A stretch of DNA of 64,000 nucleotides, from NCBI RefSeq assembly GCF_035918095.1, contig NZ_CP109137.1:5334001-5398000 (forward strand), written 5' to 3'. The position numbers and the translations under genes are program-made. Of the stretch, positions 1 through 17,459 are shown in pieces (positions within the stretch are counted from its first letter, which is position 1; each line of letters opens with the position of its first letter). The DNA is from Streptomyces sp. NBC_01750. GTDB taxonomy: Bacteria > Actinomycetota > Actinomycetes > Streptomycetales > Streptomycetaceae. The notes beneath the pieces were generated by a model. It saw nothing but the letters and a program-made list of their open reading frames with translations, did no database searches and was not told the origin of the DNA.

Positions 1-239
1 AGGACAACCCCAACCTCATCATCAAGGGCGGTGTCCTTGACGGTAAGGCGCTGTCCGCCGATGAGATCAAGAAGCTTGCGGACCTCGAGTCCCGCGAGGT
101 TCTGCTCGCCAAGCTGGCGGGCGCCATGAAGGGCAAGCAGTCCCAGGCTGCCGCGCTCTTCCAGGCGCTTCCCTCGAAGTTCGTCCGCACCGCGGAGGCG
201 CTTCGTGCCAAGAAGGCCGAGCAGGGCGGTGCCGAGTAA
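1..239 (+). CDS. rplJ: 50S ribosomal protein L10 (C-terminal part)
   Basis: The window opens inside this gene; the reading frame starts at base 3 and gives 78 residues before TAA. The visible part contains [20 protein letters not shown] followed by an Ala/Lys-rich tail, as in the C-terminal half of L10. L10 forms the base of the ribosomal stalk and carries dimers of L7/L12. The position directly upstream of rplL is the classical rplJL arrangement, and known L10-L7/L12 autoregulation of this pair would act on a leader that lies outside the window. Confidence 0.93.
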   Translation, partial: DNPNLIIKGGVLDGKALSADEIKKLADLESREVLLAKLAGAMKGKQSQAAALFQALPSKFVRTAEALRAKKAEQGGAE

Positions 240-351
240 TTCGGCTCGCGCATTGACCGTCGCCGCATAACGCGGCCGGTCGCAGCGGGCCGCTGTACGC
301 CCGCCGACATATACATCCGGCACCTGCCGAATTAGTGGAAGGACCGCCATC

Positions 352-735
352 ATGGCGAAGCTCACCCAGGACGACCTGCTTGCGCAGTTCGAGGAGATGA
401 CCCTCATCGAGCTCTCTGAGTTCGTGAAGGCCTTCGAGGAGAAGTTCGACGTCACCGCCGCTGCCCCGGTCGCCGTTGCCGCTGGTGGCGCCGCTGCCGC
501 CCCGGTCGAGGCCGAGGCCGAGCAGGACGAGTTCGACGTCATCCTCACCGGCGCCGGCGAGAAGAAGATCCAGGTGATCAAGGTCGTGCGCGAGCTGACC
601 TCCCTGGGCCTGAAGGAGGCCAAGGACCTCGTCGACGGCACCCCGAAGCCGGTCCTCGAGAAGGTCGCCAAGGAGGCCGCTGAGAAGGCTGCCGAGTCCC
701 TCAAGGCCGCCGGCGCCTCCGTCGAGGTCAAGTGA
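352..735 (+). CDS. rplL: 50S ribosomal protein L7/L12
   Basis: 127 residues. The order is N-terminal dimerisation helices ([20 protein letters not shown]), an Ala/Pro/Glu hinge at about residues 35-58, and the globular C-terminal domain with [27 protein letters not shown], which contacts translational GTPases. It forms the mobile ribosomal stalk that recruits EF-Tu, EF-G and IF2. The ATG at 352 follows a GGAAGGA ribosome binding site at 337-343. It lies 112 bases after rplJ and is probably co-transcribed with it. A hairpin at 818-849 separates it from rpoB. Confidence 0.98.
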   Translation: MAKLTQDDLLAQFEEMTLIELSEFVKAFEEKFDVTAAAPVAVAAGGAAAAPVEAEAEQDEFDVILTGAGEKKIQVIKVVRELTSLGLKEAKDLVDGTPKPVLEKVAKEAAEKAAESLKAAGASVEVK

Positions 736-817
736 CCTTCTGAGTCCCTGCCGCGCGCCGACAGGCGCATATACCGGCAACAGCCGGTTCCGCTGAGGGA
801 CCGCAAGGGGCACAGCG

Positions 818-849
818 AAGGGCGATCACCCATCTGGGTGGTCGCCCTT
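818..849 (+). terminator. Hairpin after rplL (terminator or attenuator)
   Basis: A near-perfect 15-bp inverted repeat (arms AAGGGCGATCACCC and GGGTGGTCGCCCTT, one G-U pair) with a very short loop. There is no clear T-tract, which is usual for Streptomyces. It would separate rplJL from rpoBC, probably with partial read-through. Confidence 0.6.
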
Positions 850-1126
850 CGGCGTTCCCGCGAGGCTTGCCGTGCATTTCCGTTTTGTGTGGGTATCGTG
901 ATCTTCGCCGTGCGCCCCTGACGCTGGTCAGTGACGATCCCAGCAGCCAGTTTGAGTGGGGGGGCCTTGACGAACCGCACGCAGCGCGCAATTCTCAGGA
1001 CGCGTCGTCACAACGATCCGGATCCGAGGCATGGATCGACGACCGAACGGGCAGTATCGATGTGCGCCACATGGCGCGAGGGCTTGCCGCGGAGTTGAGA
1101 ACAACGAGGGTCTCGAAAACCCGCAC

Positions 1127-1155
1127 TGGACATCAGTGTGCCAAGTGGCTACACT
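1127..1155 (+). promoter_or_regulatory. Likely rpoB promoter
   Basis: TGGACA (1127-1132), 17-base spacer, TACACT (1150-1155): a good match to the housekeeping sigma consensus of Streptomyces. It predicts a start near 1162 and a leader of about 155 bases before the TTG start of rpoB. Confidence 0.55.
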
Positions 1156-1318
1156 GACCCTTTGCGCTGCCTGTTAACTGCCCCCTGCCCGTCACCAGGG
1201 GCATCCCCACGCACGAGCACCGTTGATTGAATCATCCCTGAACTGGGATTTCTATCTCCGTGCCCAGCATGGGACCGGTACGCGCGTAGTGAGTCCGAGC
1301 CCTCGGAAGGACCCCCTC

Positions 1319-4300
1319 TTGGCCGCCTCGCGCAACGCCTCGACCGCGAATACGAACAACGGCGCCAGCACCGCCCCGCTGCGCATCTCCTTTGCAAAGA
1401 TCAAGGAGCCCCTCGAGGTTCCGAACCTCCTCGCGCTGCAGACCGAGAGCTTTGACTGGCTGCTCGGGAACGCCGCTTGGAAGGCTCGAGTCGAGGCGGC
1501 TCTGGACAGCGGACAAGATGTCCCCACCAAGTCCGGTCTTGAAGAGATCTTCGAGGAGATCTCGCCGATCGAGGACTTCTCCGGGTCGATGTCGCTTACT
1601 TTCCGCGACCACCGCTTCGAGCCTCCGAAGAACTCCATCGACGAGTGCAAGGAGCGCGACTTCACGTACGCTGCCCCGCTCTTCGTCACAGCCGAGTTCA
1701 CCAACAACGAGACCGGCGAGATCAAGTCCCAGACGGTCTTCATGGGCGACTTCCCGCTCATGACCAACAAGGGCACCTTCGTCATCAACGGCACCGAGCG
1801 TGTCGTGGTGTCCCAGCTGGTCCGCTCGCCGGGTGTCTACTTCGACTCCAACATCGACAAGACGTCCGACAAGGACATCTTCACGGCCAAGATCATCCCG
1901 TCCCGGGGTGCCTGGCTCGAGATGGAGATCGACAAGCGCGACATGGTCGGTGTCCGCATCGACCGCAAGCGCAAGCAGTCCGTGACCGTCCTTCTCAAGG
2001 CTCTCGGTTGGACCACCGAGCAGATCCTCGAGGAGTTCGGCGAGTACGAGTCCATGCGCGCCACCCTGGAGAAGGACCACACCCAGGGCCAGGACGACGC
2101 GCTGCTCGACATCTACCGCAAGCTGCGTCCGGGCGAGCCCCCGACACGCGAGGCCGCTCAGACGCTGCTCGAGAACCTCTACTTCAACCCGAAGCGCTAC
2201 GACCTCGCCAAGGTCGGCCGCTACAAGGTGAACAAGAAGCTCGGCGCGGATGAGCCGCTGGACGCCGGCGTGCTCACCACCGACGACGTCATCGCGACCA
2301 TCAAGTACCTGGTCAAGCTGCACGCCGGTGAGACCGAGACGGTAGGCGAGAGCGGCACCCAGATCGTCGTCGAGACCGACGACATCGACCACTTCGGCAA
2401 CCGTCGTCTGCGTAACGTCGGCGAGCTCATCCAGAACCAGGTCCGTACGGGTCTGGCTCGTATGGAGCGCGTCGTGCGTGAGCGCATGACGACCCAGGAC
2501 GTCGAGGCGATCACGCCGCAGACCCTGATCAACATCCGGCCGGTCGTCGCCTCCATCAAGGAGTTCTTCGGCACCAGCCAGCTGTCGCAGTTCATGGACC
2601 AGAACAACCCGCTGTCGGGTCTCACCCACAAGCGCCGTCTGTCGGCGCTCGGCCCGGGTGGTCTCTCCCGTGAGCGGGCCGGCTTCGAGGTCCGTGACGT
2701 GCACCCGTCCCACTACGGCCGCATGTGCCCGATCGAGACCCCTGAAGGCCCGAACATCGGTCTGATCGGCTCGCTCGCCTCCTACGGCCGGGTCAACGCG
2801 TTCGGCTTCGTCGAGACGCCGTACCGCAAGGTCGTCGACGACCAGGTGACCGACGAGGTCGACTACCTGACCGCCGACGAGGAAGACCGGTTCGTCATCG
2901 CGCAGGCCAACGCCGCGCTGACCGACGACATGCGCTTCGCCGAAGCCCGTGTCCTGGTCCGCCGCCGTGGCGGCGAGGTCGACTACGTCCCGGGTTCCGA
3001 CGTGGACTACATGGACGTCTCGCCGCGCCAGATGGTGTCGGTCGCGACCGCCATGATCCCGTTCCTCGAGCACGACGACGCCAACCGTGCCCTCATGGGC
3101 GCGAACATGATGCGCCAGGCCGTGCCGCTGATCACGTCCGAGGCGCCGCTGGTCGGCACCGGCATGGAGTACCGCTGTGCGGTCGACGCCGGCGACGTCA
3201 TCAAGGCGGAGAAGGAAGGTGTTGTCCAGGAGGTCTCCGCGGACTACATCACCGTCGCCAACGACGACGGCACGTACACCACGTACCGCATCGCGAAGTT
3301 CTCCCGCTCCAACCAGGGCACCTCGGTCAACCAGAAGGTTGTCGTGGACGAGGGCGCCCGGGTGGTCGAGGGCCAGGTCCTCGCCGACGGTCCGGCCACC
3401 CAGCAGGGTGAGATGGCGCTCGGCAAGAACCTGCTGGTCGCCTTCATGCCGTGGGAGGGTCACAACTACGAGGACGCGATCATCCTGTCGCAGCGCCTCG
3501 TGCAGGACGACGTCCTCTCCTCGATCCACATCGAGGAGCACGAGGTCGACGCCCGTGACACCAAGCTCGGCCCGGAGGAGATCACCCGGGACATCCCGAA
3601 CGTCTCCGAGGAGGTCCTCGCCGACCTCGACGAGCGCGGCATCATCCGTATCGGTGCCGAGGTCGTCGCCGGCGACATCCTGGTCGGCAAGGTCACGCCC
3701 AAGGGCGAGACCGAGCTGACCCCGGAGGAGCGACTGCTCCGCGCGATCTTCGGTGAGAAGGCGCGTGAGGTCCGTGACACCTCGCTGAAGGTGCCGCACG
3801 GCGAGACCGGCAAGATCATCGGCGTCCGCGTCTTCGACCGCGAGGAGGGCGACGAGCTGCCGCCGGGCGTGAACCAGCTGGTTCGCGTGTACGTCGCGCA
3901 GAAGCGCAAGATCACCGATGGTGACAAGCTCGCCGGCCGTCACGGCAACAAGGGCGTCATCTCGAAGATCCTGCCGATCGAGGACATGCCGTTCCTGGAG
4001 GACGGCACCCCGGTCGACATCATCCTCAACCCGCTGGGTGTCCCGTCCCGAATGAACCCGGGACAGGTCCTCGAGATCCACCTCGGCTGGCTCGCCAGCC
4101 AGGGCTGGAAGGTCGAGGGCAACGAGGAGTGGATGGAGCGGCTGAAGGCGATCGGCGCCGATGAGGTCGCCGGTGGCACCAACGTCGCAACGCCGGTCTT
4201 CGACGGCGCCCGCGAGGACGAGATCTCCGGTCTCTTCGAGTCCACGATCCCGAACCGCGACGGCAACCGGATGGTGCAGCCGTCCGGCAAGGCCAACCTG

Positions 4301-4801
4301 TTCGACGGCCGCTCCGGTGAGCCGTTCCCGGACCCGATCTCGATCGGGTACATGTACATCCTCAAGCTCCACCACCTGGTCGACGACAAGCTGCACGCCC
4401 GCTCGACCGGCCCGTACTCGATGATCACCCAGCAGCCGCTGGGCGGTAAGGCCCAGTTCGGTGGCCAGCGATTCGGTGAGATGGAGGTGTGGGCGCTGGA
4501 GGCTTACGGCGCCGCTTACGCCCTCCAGGAGCTTCTGACCATCAAGTCCGACGACGTCACCGGCCGCGTGAAGGTCTACGAGGCCATCGTCAAGGGCGAG
4601 AACATCCCCGAGCCCGGCATTCCCGAGTCCTTCAAGGTGCTCATCAAGGAAATGCAGTCGCTCTGCCTCAACGTGGAGGTGCTGTCCTCGGACGGCATGT
4701 CCATCGAGATGCGCGACACGGACGAGGACGTCTTCCGCGCTGCGGAAGAGCTCGGTATCGACCTGTCCCGGCGTGAGCCGAGCAGCGTCGAAGAGGTCTG
4801 A
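1319..4801 (+). CDS. rpoB: DNA-directed RNA polymerase beta subunit
   Basis: 1160 residues when started at TTG 1319, which follows GGAAGGA at 1305-1311. An in-frame upstream start (1223) has no Shine-Dalgarno and would add 32 non-conserved residues. From the TTG start the rifampicin region falls at residues 420-450, with S433, H437 and S442 exactly where the Streptomyces numbering places them, which supports this start. All of these are the sensitive-type residues. It forms, with RpoC, the catalytic cleft of RNA polymerase. The C-terminal part ([20 protein letters not shown], then the Q/R-rich region contacting beta') is complete. rpoC follows after 125 bases. Confidence 0.98.
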   Translation: MAASRNASTANTNNGASTAPLRISFAKIKEPLEVPNLLALQTESFDWLLGNAAWKARVEAALDSGQDVPTKSGLEEIFEEISPIEDFSGSMSLTFRDHRFEPPKNSIDECKERDFTYAAPLFVTAEFTNNETGEIKSQTVFMGDFPLMTNKGTFVINGTERVVVSQLVRSPGVYFDSNIDKTSDKDIFTAKIIPSRGAWLEMEIDKRDMVGVRIDRKRKQSVTVLLKALGWTTEQILEEFGEYESMRATLEKDHTQGQDDALLDIYRKLRPGEPPTREAAQTLLENLYFNPKRYDLAKVGRYKVNKKLGADEPLDAGVLTTDDVIATIKYLVKLHAGETETVGESGTQIVVETDDIDHFGNRRLRNVGELIQNQVRTGLARMERVVRERMTTQDVEAITPQTLINIRPVVASIKEFFGTSQLSQFMDQNNPLSGLTHKRRLSALGPGGLSRERAGFEVRDVHPSHYGRMCPIETPEGPNIGLIGSLASYGRVNAFGFVETPYRKVVDDQVTDEVDYLTADEEDRFVIAQANAALTDDMRFAEARVLVRRRGGEVDYVPGSDVDYMDVSPRQMVSVATAMIPFLEHDDANRALMGANMMRQAVPLITSEAPLVGTGMEYRCAVDAGDVIKAEKEGVVQEVSADYITVANDDGTYTTYRIAKFSRSNQGTSVNQKVVVDEGARVVEGQVLADGPATQQGEMALGKNLLVAFMPWEGHNYEDAIILSQRLVQDDVLSSIHIEEHEVDARDTKLGPEEITRDIPNVSEEVLADLDERGIIRIGAEVVAGDILVGKVTPKGETELTPEERLLRAIFGEKAREVRDTSLKVPHGETGKIIGVRVFDREEGDELPPGVNQLVRVYVAQKRKITDGDKLAGRHGNKGVISKILPIEDMPFLEDGTPVDIILNPLGVPSRMNPGQVLEIHLGWLASQGWKVEGNEEWMERLKAIGADEVAGGTNVATPVFDGAREDEISGLFESTIPNRDGNRMVQPSGKANLFDGRSGEPFPDPISIGYMYILKLHHLVDDKLHARSTGPYSMITQQPLGGKAQFGGQRFGEMEVWALEAYGAAYALQELLTIKSDDVTGRVKVYEAIVKGENIPEPGIPESFKVLIKEMQSLCLNVEVLSSDGMSIEMRDTDEDVFRAAEELGIDLSRREPSSVEEV

Positions 4802-4808
4802 CGGGTCT

Positions 4809-4837
4809 GGTCGGGACGTCCTCGTGAGGTCCCGACC
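4809..4837 (+). repeat. Inverted repeat between rpoB and rpoC
   Basis: Arms GGTCGGGAC and GTCCCGACC are slightly offset by an 11-base loop. It has no T-tract. It is probably an mRNA processing or stabilising hairpin rather than a terminator, since rpoC must be expressed with rpoB. Confidence 0.4.
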
Positions 4838-4926
4838 CTGCCCCGGACCCGTACAGACCATGATTTAGCGCCCGATATCTCGCCTTACAGCGAGGGGCAC
4901 GAACCCCTGAGAGGGATTGACGCATA

Positions 4927-8841
<3,915 letters not shown>

Positions 8842-8860
8842 GCCAGTAGGCCAGTAGCAA

Positions 8861-8904
8861 CGCCACAGGGCGGTCATCCTTCGCGGGATGGCCGCCCTGT
8901 TGGC
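8861..8904 (+). terminator. Terminator of the rpoBC unit
   Basis: A long inverted repeat in which ACAGGGCGGTCATCC pairs with GGATGGCCGCCCTGT with one G-U pair, extended by CGCC/GGCG around a one-base bulge. No T-tract follows, which is usual in Streptomyces. Confidence 0.75.
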
Positions 8905-8905
8905 G

Positions 8906-9061
8906 TGTCCCCGGCGGAGCGAGGATTTGGGTGTCCCCAGCGGGGCTAGGGTTCGGGGTATCCCCGGCGGAGCGAGGGATCGGGGGTATCCCCGGCGGAG
9001 CGAGGGTTTGGGGTATCCCCGGCGGAGCGAGGGTTTGGGGTATCCCCGGCGGAGCGAGGGG
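8906..9061. repeat. 27-bp tandem repeat array, about 5.8 copies
   Basis: Units begin at 8906, 8932, 8959, 8987, 9014 and 9041 and are 26-28 bases long. The core TCCCCGGCGGAGCGAGGG is followed by TTTGGGG. The second unit is the most diverged and the last is truncated. Each unit can fold back through CCCC/GGGG. It lies between the rpoC terminator and the rpsL promoter, and encodes nothing credible. Confidence 0.9.
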
Positions 9062-9104
9062 AAGTATGTTGCAGGCTGGTGTGTCCTGCGCGTGTGCATT
9101 TGTT

Positions 9105-9133
9105 TTGACCGGAGCCGATGCGGTAGGTACGCT
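9105..9133 (+). promoter_or_regulatory. str operon (rpsL) promoter
   Basis: TTGACC (9105-9110), exactly 17 bases, TACGCT (9128-9133). It is the only strong housekeeping-type promoter in the gap before rpsL and predicts a leader of about 185 bases. Confidence 0.75.
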
Positions 9134-9252
9134 CTGTCCTTGTGCCTGGGGTGTGCCTGGGCTCGTGTGCGTGTCCTCAACCGCACGGCGAGTTCGAAGA
9201 ATGGCCACTGTGATCTGCGCTCTCTGCCCTTTGCGGGGGAGTCTGCAGCATT

Positions 9253-9277
9253 CGACACACCCGACCGCGTGGGTCGG
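9253..9277 (+). promoter_or_regulatory. Conserved hairpin in the str operon leader
   Basis: The core CCGACCGCGTGGGTCGG is a short stem-loop, preceded by CGACAC. The same 25-base element, with one substitution, occurs at 16390-16414 in the rpsJ leader. It is placed 49 bases upstream of the rpsL start. It is a candidate binding or processing site shared by the two ribosomal protein operons. Confidence 0.6.
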
Positions 9278-9326
9278 CGACGTTCCAGGTTAGCTTCACT
9301 AACGGCACACAGAAACCGGAGAAGTA

Positions 9327-9698
9327 GTGCCTACGATCCAGCAGCTGGTCCGGAAGGGCCGGCAGGACAAGGTCGAGAAGAACAAGACGCCCGCGCTCGA
9401 GGGTTCCCCTCAGCGTCGTGGTGTCTGCACGCGTGTGTTCACGACCACCCCGAAGAAGCCGAACTCGGCGCTGCGGAAGGTCGCGCGTGTGCGTCTGACC
9501 TCCGGCATCGAGGTCACGGCCTACATTCCGGGTGAGGGACACAACCTGCAGGAGCACTCCATCGTGCTCGTGCGTGGTGGCCGTGTGAAGGACCTGCCGG
9601 GTGTTCGTTACAAGATCATCCGCGGTTCCCTCGACACCCAGGGTGTCAAGAACCGCAAGCAGGCCCGCAGCCGCTACGGCGCCAAGAAGGAGAAGTAA
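9327..9698 (+). CDS. rpsL: 30S ribosomal protein S12
   Basis: 123 residues from GTG 9327 with GGAG at 9318-9321. S12 sits in the decoding centre. The streptomycin-determining residues K43 (in [10 protein letters not shown]) and K88 (in GGRVKDLPG) are both wild type, so this is a streptomycin-sensitive allele at these positions. First gene of the str operon; rpsG follows after 2 bases. Confidence 0.98.
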   Translation: MPTIQQLVRKGRQDKVEKNKTPALEGSPQRRGVCTRVFTTTPKKPNSALRKVARVRLTSGIEVTAYIPGEGHNLQEHSIVLVRGGRVKDLPGVRYKIIRGSLDTQGVKNRKQARSRYGAKKEK

Positions 9699-9700
9699 GA

Positions 9701-10171
9701 ATGCCTCGTAAGGGCCCTGCCCCGAAGCGCCCGGTCATCATCGACCCGGTCTACGGTTCTCCTCTTGTCACGTCGCTGATCAACAAGATCCTGCTCAACG
9801 GCAAGCGTTCCACTGCCGAGCGGATCGTCTACGGCGCCATGGAAGGCCTCCGCGAGAAGACCGGCGCTGACCCGGTCATCACGCTGAAGCGCGCTCTCGA
9901 GAACGTCAAGCCGTCTCTCGAGGTCAAGTCCCGCCGTGTCGGTGGCGCCACTTACCAGGTGCCGATCGAGGTCAAGCCCGGTCGCGCCTCCACCCTCGCT
10001 CTCCGCTGGGTCGTGGGTTACTCCCGCGCCCGTCGCGAGAAGACCATGACCGAACGCCTCATGAACGAGCTGCTCGACGCCTCCAACGGCCTCGGCGCTG
10101 CGGTCAAGAAGCGTGAGGACACGCACAAGATGGCCGAGTCCAACAAGGCCTTCGCGCACTACCGCTGGTAG
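9701..10171 (+). CDS. rpsG: 30S ribosomal protein S7
   Basis: 156 residues, starting [20 protein letters not shown] and ending in the usual basic C-terminal helix ([15 protein letters not shown]). S7 nucleates assembly of the 30S head and contacts tRNA at the E site. Only 2 bases separate it from rpsL, so translation is likely coupled. In enterobacteria S7 regulates the str operon; no equivalent site is visible in this short gap. Confidence 0.98.
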   Translation: MPRKGPAPKRPVIIDPVYGSPLVTSLINKILLNGKRSTAERIVYGAMEGLREKTGADPVITLKRALENVKPSLEVKSRRVGGATYQVPIEVKPGRASTLALRWVVGYSRARREKTMTERLMNELLDASNGLGAAVKKREDTHKMAESNKAFAHYRW

Positions 10172-10209
10172 TCGCTACCCACATCGAGACCGAGAGAAGA
10201 TTGAGCCTT

Positions 10210-12336
<2,127 letters not shown>

Positions 12337-12379
12337 CTCTTCGGAGTTCACGCTTTAGGCTTGTCACCGGTGCCTGGAC

Positions 12380-12419
12380 GGGCGTCCGGCGCAGAGCGAG
12401 AGCAATGCGGCGGACGCCC
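12380..12419 (+). repeat. Inverted repeat upstream of tuf
   Basis: Arms GGGCGTCCG (12380-12388) and CGGACGCCC (12411-12419) are perfect complements around a 22-base loop, about 80 bases before the tuf start. It could be an attenuator or a processing site in the fusA-tuf spacer. Confidence 0.5.
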
Positions 12420-12497
12420 CCGGGCCCCGGCATCCCAGCAAAGATCACCTGGCGCCGATGAAGCAAGGCGTACAGAACCACTCCACAGGAGGACCCA

Positions 12498-13691
<1,194 letters not shown>

Positions 13692-13728
13692 TTGCTGATC
13701 TGACCTGGTTGCTCCCCGGAGCATCAGC

Positions 13729-13759
13729 AAGGGCCCCGCACCACTGGTGCGGGGCCCTT
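13729..13759 (+). terminator. Terminator after tuf, probably bidirectional
   Basis: AAGGGCCCCGCACCA pairs perfectly with TGGTGCGGGGCCCTT around a one-base centre. It lies between tuf and the convergent minus-strand gene ending at 13790, so it can serve both. Confidence 0.85.
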
Positions 13760-13789
13760 CGCGTTGCGTTGCCGCCCGCGAGGCCGTGG

Positions 13790-15916
13790 CTAGCCGGCGG
13801 TTCCCGCCTCGGGCGACCAGGTCCAGGGGTGAGCGTCCGCTCCCAGGCCCACGACGGTGGCACCCGAGCCGCCCAGGTGCAGAGCCGGTGTGTCCAGCGA
13901 CGGCAGTGTGCCCTTCCTGTGGGTCAACACCCTTCCCGCGACCCGCAGTTGGAGCTGCCCGTCGAGGTCCTTGCCGAGGAGTACCGGTCCGTGCGGGGCC
14001 GCCGCCGCGCTCACCGGACCGTAGCCGTCGAAGCGGACGCCGGGGGTGCGGACGCCGTCGGGGCGTACGGATGTCAGCGCGGGGGAGGCCGTCCCGGGGC
14101 CCCCGGACTTCGTGACACGCTCCACGCGGTACAGCAGCTCCACGGTGCCGTTCCGGCCGGCCACCGCGGTGGGACTGTCCACGGGGACCGGCAGCGGCCC
14201 GGCGGGCTGGTGGGTGAGCGGCTGTCCCGGCGCGTCCTGTGTCCAGTGGTGCACGCTGTCGTGCCCGGCACCGAAGACATGTACGCGCCCGGTCCCGTCC
14301 ACCACCGTGGACAGTCCGTCCTGAATCTCGCCGCCCTGAAGGTCTTCCCAGCGGTCCCAGCGGCCCTCCGTGTCGCGGATCCGTGTGCTGATGCCCTGGT
14401 CCGCGTTGCGTACGAAGAGATGGACGCGGCCGTCGGGGGCCGTGACCGCCACCGGCACGCCGATCCGCCGGCCCCGGTCGTCGCCGCGCTCCGGATTGCC
14501 CAGCCCCTGCCACGGCAGGAAGGGGCCGCCCGCGGAACGCTGTTCCAGCAGCACGATCTCCCTGCTGTTGGCGCCGCCGCGGCCGCCGAGAGCCGAGAAG
14601 CGCAGCCCGAAGAGCAGCTGCCGACCGTCCTTCAGCGTCGCCGCGCCGAGCGTCGGCGCGAGCGGACCACCGCCGAGGTCGTCCGGGTCGCCCCAGCGAC
14701 CGCTGCCGCGCTCGCTCTCGAGCCAGCGCACCGCGCGCAGCCCCAGTACTCCGTAGGCGGCGAGCCTGCCGTCGGGCTGCGCGGCGACCGCCGGGCGCGC
14801 GCCCGGGTAGCGGTAGTGGGTGGAGCGCACCCAGCCCTTCTTGTTGGTCAGCGGACGCTTGCCGCCGACGTTGTAGTCGCCGCAGCCCGCGGCATTGCCG
14901 CACTTCCAGTCGGGGGCGCCGCCGTACGGGACCAGATTGGCGGCCTTGTGCCTGAGCACGCTCTCCGGCAGGTTCTTGGGCCAGTGGCGGTTGTAGTAAC
15001 CGCGGAACGACGTGGCGACGAAGGCGGGCACCCGGCCGCCCTCCTGGGTCGCCTCGGCCACCCAGCGCACCAGGGCGGCCCAGCTGAAGGAGGCCACCGC
15101 GGTGTGGTCCGCATGGTCCGAGTAGCCGCGCTGCTCGCTGTCCTTCTTGCGGGTCGCCTCGTCGCTGTGCTGGATGTCCGGGTCGGGGTCCAGGGTCTGC
15201 ACGACCGTGGGCCGGTAGCGGTCCAGCAGCCCCACGAGTACGTCGATGAGCTGGTCGTAGTCGTACGTGCCCGGCTTGCGCACGGTGGAGTCGTCGGCGA
15301 TGACGGTCGGGAGATTCTGCTCCCGGTCCTTCCACAGGGCGGGCAGGCCCATGCGGCCGCCGCGCGTGGTGTGCATCGCGAGGTTGAGGAAGATCAGCTC
15401 GACCCGGCGGGAGCCGTTGGCAAGAGTGTTTATCTCGGCGCGCCGGTCGCCACGCAGCGTGGCGACGCCCTGCTGCCAGTCGGTGAACCTGGGCAGCCCG
15501 AGCAGTGTCGCGTACGCCTGCCGCAGCCCCTGGTGGCGTGCGGAGGAGTACGCCCTCTTGTCGGCGGTCGGTTGCGGCCGGCCGGGCGCCTTGTTGACGC
15601 CGTCCGCCTCGCCGGCGGTGACATACACGCAGACCAGCGGAATCCCGGCGTCCAGCATCCGCTGGGTGTCGGGGTTCATGAAGTACAGATCGTCGTCCGG
15701 GTGGGCCAGGATCTGCATCAGCTGCGCCCGCCGGGAGGTGGAGATCGGCATGCCCGGCGCGGGGTCGGCCGTCGGAGCGGCGCGCCGCGGTGCGGGCACG
15801 GAACACGAGCTGAGGGCCGCCGCCACGGCGACAACGGCTGTGGCGGCGAGCACATTTCGTCTGCTCGGGCCGGTGAAACGCGCGGCAGCCTTCCCCAGGG
15901 CATGCGCGATCTGCAT
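13790..15916 (-). CDS. Secreted PIG-L family deacetylase with C-terminal beta-propeller-like region
   Basis: 708 residues. The N-terminus has RR at 19-20, a hydrophobic stretch (about 21-37) and LSSC at 35-38, so it is probably a Tat- or Sec-exported lipoprotein. AHPDDD at 71-76 is the metal motif of the PIG-L/LmbE N-acetylglucosaminyl deacetylases, and [10 protein letters not shown] supplies the third ligand further on (about 1/3 into the protein). The C-terminal half is repetitive, with Trp/Gly/Asp-rich blades similar to sialidase or lectin propellers. Substrate is unknown; a cell-surface sugar is likely. It stands alone between the str and S10 operons, against the direction of both. Confidence 0.8.
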   Translation of the reverse strand: MQIAHALGKAAARFTGPSRRNVLAATAVVAVAAALSSCSVPAPRRAAPTADPAPGMPISTSRRAQLMQILAHPDDDLYFMNPDTQRMLDAGIPLVCVYVTAGEADGVNKAPGRPQPTADKRAYSSARHQGLRQAYATLLGLPRFTDWQQGVATLRGDRRAEINTLANGSRRVELIFLNLAMHTTRGGRMGLPALWKDREQNLPTVIADDSTVRKPGTYDYDQLIDVLVGLLDRYRPTVVQTLDPDPDIQHSDEATRKKDSEQRGYSDHADHTAVASFSWAALVRWVAEATQEGGRVPAFVATSFRGYYNRHWPKNLPESVLRHKAANLVPYGGAPDWKCGNAAGCGDYNVGGKRPLTNKKGWVRSTHYRYPGARPAVAAQPDGRLAAYGVLGLRAVRWLESERGSGRWGDPDDLGGGPLAPTLGAATLKDGRQLLFGLRFSALGGRGGANSREIVLLEQRSAGGPFLPWQGLGNPERGDDRGRRIGVPVAVTAPDGRVHLFVRNADQGISTRIRDTEGRWDRWEDLQGGEIQDGLSTVVDGTGRVHVFGAGHDSVHHWTQDAPGQPLTHQPAGPLPVPVDSPTAVAGRNGTVELLYRVERVTKSGGPGTASPALTSVRPDGVRTPGVRFDGYGPVSAAAAPHGPVLLGKDLDGQLQLRVAGRVLTHRKGTLPSLDTPALHLGGSGATVVGLGADAHPWTWSPEAGTAG

Positions 15917-16486
15917 CTGTCTGCTCCGTCCGCTCCGCTCGCAGCGGGCAAACGGGCCCCCCGTGCTGCGTACCGTTAATCTCAGATGATGGCGGAGGGG
16001 CTGGTCAGAGCCGGTCCGCGCTCAACTAGACGGCGTTTCGACACGCAAGGTTGCCTGGGCGTCGGCTGCTTGTGGGTGCGGAGCGGGCCGGTGGGGTACG
16101 CTCTCCGGCTGCGATTGGCCAGGGCTCTGCCCCATATGGCACACTAGCCAGGTTGCTCGGTTGAGTGCCGATGCTGCGCGCCTCCCGTCGGGAGGACCGG
16201 AAGCGAGTCCCACAGTACTCGTCGCCCCATCTGCCGTAAGGCAGCGCTGAGGCGGACGTACGGGAATCTTTCGGGAAGTGTCAGCGGGGTGCAAACCAGG
16301 CACCCGGTGGGAGTTTTCCCCCGGCTCGCGGTCTCAGGCCCGCACCCCTTGGCTGGGAAATCCTTCGGGAGATCTTCGTAGAGGGAATGCGACACGCCCG
16401 ACCGCGTGGGTCGGAGAGAACGGCGCTTGCAATGAGCGCAGCCCTCGGGTTCCAGAGCGTTTCGAGAGACAGGACTACTAGTAGCC
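15917..16486 (+). other. S10 operon 5' region and structured leader
   Basis: 570 bases with no credible gene. It must contain the outward start of the minus-strand deacetylase and the promoter of the S10 operon. Several hairpins are visible: 16181-16195 (CCTCCC/GGGAGG, 3-base loop), 16287-16305 (GGGTGC/GCACCC) and 16390-16414 (element shared with the rpsL leader). A weak promoter candidate is TTGGCC (16115-16120) with ACACTAG around 16141-16147. This suggests a leader of roughly 300 bases or more. Confidence 0.6.
16390..16414 (+). promoter_or_regulatory. Conserved hairpin in the S10 operon leader
   Basis: Identical except for one base to 9253-9277 in the rpsL leader; core CCGACCGCGTGGGTCGG. 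It is placed 72 bases before the rpsJ start. Two near-identical 25-base elements in leaders of ribosomal protein operons argue for a common function. Confidence 0.6.
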
Positions 16487-16795
16487 ATGGCGGGACAGAA
16501 GATCCGCATCCGGCTCAAGGCCTACGACCATGAGGTCATCGACTCCTCGGCGAAGAAGATCGTCGAGACGGTGACCCGCACTGGTGCGTCGGTCGCGGGC
16601 CCGGTGCCGCTGCCCACTGAGAAGAACGTGTACTGCGTCATCAAGTCGCCGCACAAGTACAAGGACTCGCGCGAGCACTTCGAGATGCGCACGCACAAGC
16701 GCCTGATCGACATTCTCGACCCGACGCCCAAGACCGTTGACTCGTTGATGCGCCTGGACCTTCCGGCCGGCGTTGACATCGAGATCAAGCTCTGA
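16487..16795 (+). CDS. rpsJ: 30S ribosomal protein S10
   Basis: 102 residues, [19 protein letters not shown] at the start and [20 protein letters not shown] in the C-terminal half. S10 is a 30S head protein and also the transcription antitermination factor NusE. First gene of the S10 operon, behind a long structured leader; rplC starts 14 bases downstream. Confidence 0.98.
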   Translation: MAGQKIRIRLKAYDHEVIDSSAKKIVETVTRTGASVAGPVPLPTEKNVYCVIKSPHKYKDSREHFEMRTHKRLIDILDPTPKTVDSLMRLDLPAGVDIEIKL

Positions 16796-16809
16796 GAGGC
16801 GCGGAAGAG

Positions 16810-17454
16810 ATGGCAAAGCAGATCAAGGGCGTCCTGGGCGAGAAGCTCGGCATGACCCAGGTCTGGGACGAGAACAACCGTGTCGTCCCGGTGACCGTCG
16901 TCAAGGCCGGGCCCTGCGTCGTTACCCAGGTCCGTACGAATGACTCCGACGGCTACGAGTCGGTCCAGATCGCCTTCGGCGAGATCGACCCGCGCAAGGT
17001 GAACAAGCCCCTCAAGGGCCACTTCGCCAAGGCCGACGTGACCCCGCGCCGCCACCTGGTGGAGCTCCGTACCTCCGACGCCAGCGAGTACACGCTCGGC
17101 CAGGAGATCACTGCCGAGGTGTTCGAGTCCGGCGTCAAGGTTGACGTCACGGGCAAGAGCAAGGGCAAGGGCTTCGCCGGTGTCATGAAGCGTCACAACT
17201 TCAAGGGCCTCGGCGCCGGTCACGGTACCCAGCGCAAGCACCGCTCTCCCGGCTCCATCGGTGGCTGTGCCACCCCTGGGCGTGTCTTCAAGGGCATGCG
17301 CATGGCGGGCCGCATGGGCAACGAGCGGGTCACCACCCAGAACCTGACCATCCACGCGGTTGACGCGGAGAAGGGCCTGCTGCTCATCAAGGGCGCGGTT
17401 CCTGGTCCGAACGGCGGCCTCGTCCTCGTCCGCACTGCGGCCAAGGGGGTCTGA
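16810..17454 (+). CDS. rplC: 50S ribosomal protein L3
   Basis: 214 residues. The globular part opens [20 protein letters not shown]. The long extension reaching the peptidyl transferase centre contains [21 protein letters not shown]3 is an early 50S assembly protein. The gene is packed between rpsJ and rplD with gaps of 14 and 5 bases. Confidence 0.98.
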   Translation: MAKQIKGVLGEKLGMTQVWDENNRVVPVTVVKAGPCVVTQVRTNDSDGYESVQIAFGEIDPRKVNKPLKGHFAKADVTPRRHLVELRTSDASEYTLGQEITAEVFESGVKVDVTGKSKGKGFAGVMKRHNFKGLGAGHGTQRKHRSPGSIGGCATPGRVFKGMRMAGRMGNERVTTQNLTIHAVDAEKGLLLIKGAVPGPNGGLVLVRTAAKGV

Positions 17455-17459
17455 GGACT

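Larger units (their letters stand above)
736..1318 (+). other. rplL-rpoB intergenic region and rpoB leader
   Basis: 583 bases without a convincing gene. It holds a long hairpin (818-849), a promoter-like pair (1127-1155) and a leader with a smaller hairpin at 1180-1202 (CCCC/GGGG arms). An open frame upstream of the rpoB TTG start (from 1223) exists, but I treat it as untranslated leader. Nothing else is recognisable between about 850 and 1126. Confidence 0.6.

Noticed and set aside
1223..1318. rpoB start 32 codons upstream
   Set aside because: No Shine-Dalgarno there, while TTG 1319 has GGAAGGA and restores the known Streptomyces numbering of the rifampicin region.
2573..2645. Rifampicin-resistance-type (duplicate) rpoB
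   Set aside because: Residues at 433, 437 and 442 are the sensitive type (S, H, S).
1232..4861. Very long minus-strand open frame opposite rpoB
   Set aside because: Composition is Leu/Asp/Val/Gly-rich as expected from the antisense of a high-GC gene; rpoB is certain on the plus strand.
8906..9061. CRISPR array
   Set aside because: Units are contiguous tandem repeats with no unique spacers, and no cas genes are near.
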